Shown here piece after piece: positions 63,107 to 64,000 of a DNA stretch of 64,000 nucleotides. This stretch comes from Alkalicaulis satelles. Lineage in GTDB: Bacteria; Pseudomonadota; Alphaproteobacteria; Caulobacterales; Maricaulaceae. The position numbers and the translations under genes are program-made. Under the pieces are notes generated by a model. The model ran no database searches and had not been told where the DNA came from. It saw only the letters and a list, made by a program, of their open reading frames with translations. Numbering within the stretch: the stretch's first letter is position 1; each line of letters opens with the position of its first letter. Location of the stretch: contig NZ_VWOJ01000001.1 of assembly GCF_008630495.1 (NCBI RefSeq), forward strand, positions 1 to 64,000, in the 5' to 3' direction.

Positions 63107-63170
63107 TCCTTCGCTCGCTCACGCGAGCTTCGGCTGGGCAAGCCTTTACCTGTCATTCGAGCGAAGGATG
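63105..63170. repeat. Inverted repeat flanking the tRNA-Tyr 3' end
   Basis: CATCCTTCGCTCG (63105-63117) and CGAGCGAAGGATG (63158-63170) are perfect 13-bp inverted repeats. The left arm begins at the second base of the tRNA CCA end. The 40 bases between them are GC-rich and contain a further small dyad (CGCTCACGCGAG). Confidence 0.7.
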
Positions 63171-63270
63171 TCCCGCCATAGCCGAAGGCGAAGGCGGACC
63201 GGGCCCTCCAACCAAATCTCATCAAAGCGGACTTGTCCCGCCGAAGCCGTCAGGCGAAGGCGGACTGGGC
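63169..63270. repeat. Two degenerate direct repeats downstream of tRNA-Tyr
   Basis: Copy 1 at 63169-63204 and copy 2 at 63234-63270 share TGTCCCGCC at the start and GGCGAAGGCGGAC plus TGGGC or CGGGC at the end, with internal differences (ATAGCC versus GAAGCCGTC). They fill the gap between the tRNA and the AEC permease gene. The related GCGGAC also occurs just upstream of the tRNA near 63011. Confidence 0.65.
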
Positions 63271-64000
63271 TCAAATCATCAACGCCAGCGCGGTCACCAG
63301 CGGCAGGGCCAGCGCGCTGGTCAGGACGGTCAGGGTGATCATGCCCGCCACCAGGCCCGGCTCCGAGCGGAAATCGGCGGCGAAGGCGTAGGTGACGGCG
63401 GCGGCGGGCGCGCCGCCGGCCAGCGCCAGCAGGGCGGCGGATTCGCCTCTCAGCCCGAACGCCAGCGCCAGGCCCAGATAGATCGCCGGGGCGATGAGAG
63501 TGCGCAGCAGCGCGGCCGCAGCGAGTGCGCGCAAGCGGCCCTTGAGGGCGGCGAAATCCAGCCCCGCGCCCATGGCCAGCAGAATCACTGCCATGGTTCC
63601 CGCCGCCGTCAGCTCCAGTGGCGTCAGTAGAAACGGCAGCCGTGCCAGCCCGGCGAGATTGGCGGCCATCCCCGCCGCGCAGGCGATCAGCACCGGATCG
63701 CGCACGATGCGTTGGAGCGCGGCGCGCGGGCCGGCGCCCTGACTGGCGGCGAAACCGGCCACGGCTGCGCCCGCGCCCAGCACCACGCCGGGCAGCACCA
63801 CGGCGGCGCCGGTAATGTCCGGCCCGAACAGGCGCTCGGCCAATGCCATGGTCAGCACCAGATTCCACAAGGCCGCCACTGCGGTCAGCGCTGCGGTCTC
63901 CGCCGGTTTCAGGCCCAAGGCGCGCCCAGCCGCCAAACCCAGCGCGATCATGATCAGCGATCCAGAAGTGGAGGCCAGGGCCAGCTCACCTACATGATCG
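63271..64000 (-). CDS. AEC-family transporter (5' end outside window)
   Basis: About 242 C-terminal residues of an auxin-efflux-carrier-type permease with seven to eight membrane helices visible. The frame runs open to the window edge, where it reads ELALASTSGSLIMIALGLAAG, a typical internal segment, so the start lies outside. VVLPGVVLGAGAAVAGF and GGAPAAAVTYAFAADFRSEPGLVAGMITLTVLTSALALPL match the family's C-terminal half, including the Ala/Pro-rich PAAAV helix break. It exports or imports organic acids in known cases; substrate unknown. Confidence 0.85.
   Translation of the reverse strand, partial: DHVGELALASTSGSLIMIALGLAAGRALGLKPAETAALTAVAALWNLVLTMALAERLFGPDITGAAVVLPGVVLGAGAAVAGFAASQGAGPRAALQRIVRDPVLIACAAGMAANLAGLARLPFLLTPLELTAAGTMAVILLAMGAGLDFAALKGRLRALAAAALLRTLIAPAIYLGLALAFGLRGESAALLALAGGAPAAAVTYAFAADFRSEPGLVAGMITLTVLTSALALPLVTALALMI

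Overview
The window is high-GC, densely packed chromosomal DNA. It looks like an alphaproteobacterium, most likely of the Caulobacterales/Maricaulales/Hyphomonadaceae type. Supporting signs are an ATP12-type F1-ATPase assembly chaperone, an IscR-led SUF operon with an extra cysteine desulfurase, a glnB-glnA pair, a TonB-dependent receptor and an autotransporter. The taxon is inferred from gene content only. There is no prophage, insertion sequence, rRNA operon or CRISPR array. One tRNA (Tyr) is present. Both ends cut through genes: EF-Tu at the left and an AEC-family permease at the right.

Layout. Positions 1-4.7 kb (minus strand) carry tuf, a TPR/2OG-oxygenase protein, a small superinfection-immunity-like membrane protein, an XRE regulator with an unknown partner, and an acyl-CoA ligase. 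Positions 4.9-8.4 kb hold a glycosylase-like gene of lower GC, a threonine/serine dehydratase, a small membrane protein, xthA and a peroxiredoxin. Positions 8.5-13.1 kb hold a giant AsmA/YhdP-like envelope protein translationally coupled to anmK. An AT-rich patch with an orphan secreted protein follows (13.1-13.7 kb). Positions 14.9-22.2 kb are the iron-sulfur cluster operon: iscR, cysteine desulfurase, sufB, C, D, S, T and A. Positions 22.2-29.8 kb hold two glutathione transferases, a TMEM175-like channel, a diguanylate cyclase, a DEAD-box helicase and an M14 peptidase. Positions 30-40.2 kb hold a TonB receptor, parE, a lytic transglycosylase lipoprotein, a 1080-residue autotransporter and glnA/glnB. 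Positions 40.3-48.4 kb are metabolic and housekeeping genes: NAD(P)HX repair, malic enzyme, CTP synthase, L32, a QueD-like protein and rarA. Positions 48.4-51.4 kb are an accessory block. Positions 51.5-54.7 kb hold tandem crcB, rluC-like, a HAD phosphatase and ATP12. Positions 54.8-64 kb hold an ECF sigma/anti-sigma pair facing a DUF4168 protein, RidA, a sodium symporter, an AidB-like flavoprotein, a GIN-domain protein, rlmB, tRNA-Tyr and the AEC permease.

The most unusual locus is 49772-51436. A SatD-family protein keeps the two metal-site aspartates of class III nucleotide cyclases at the classical 44-residue spacing (D11 and D55) and ends in a helix-turn-helix. It is followed by seven 18-bp palindromes of the form ACAGSC-N6-GSCTGT, most spaced exactly 29 bp apart, whose two arms change together. 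The last palindrome ends 9 bp before the start of a DUF3307 multi-spanning membrane protein with helix-spaced His/Asp residues. I read this as a self-contained regulator / operator-array / membrane-effector module of unknown function. Other points of interest are two covarying REP-like paired elements (18.05 and 45.9 kb), a QueD homologue lacking the catalytic cysteine, an operator-like palindrome before the superinfection-immunity gene, a hairpin that would hide the dehydratase ribosome-binding site, and repeats flanking the tRNA.
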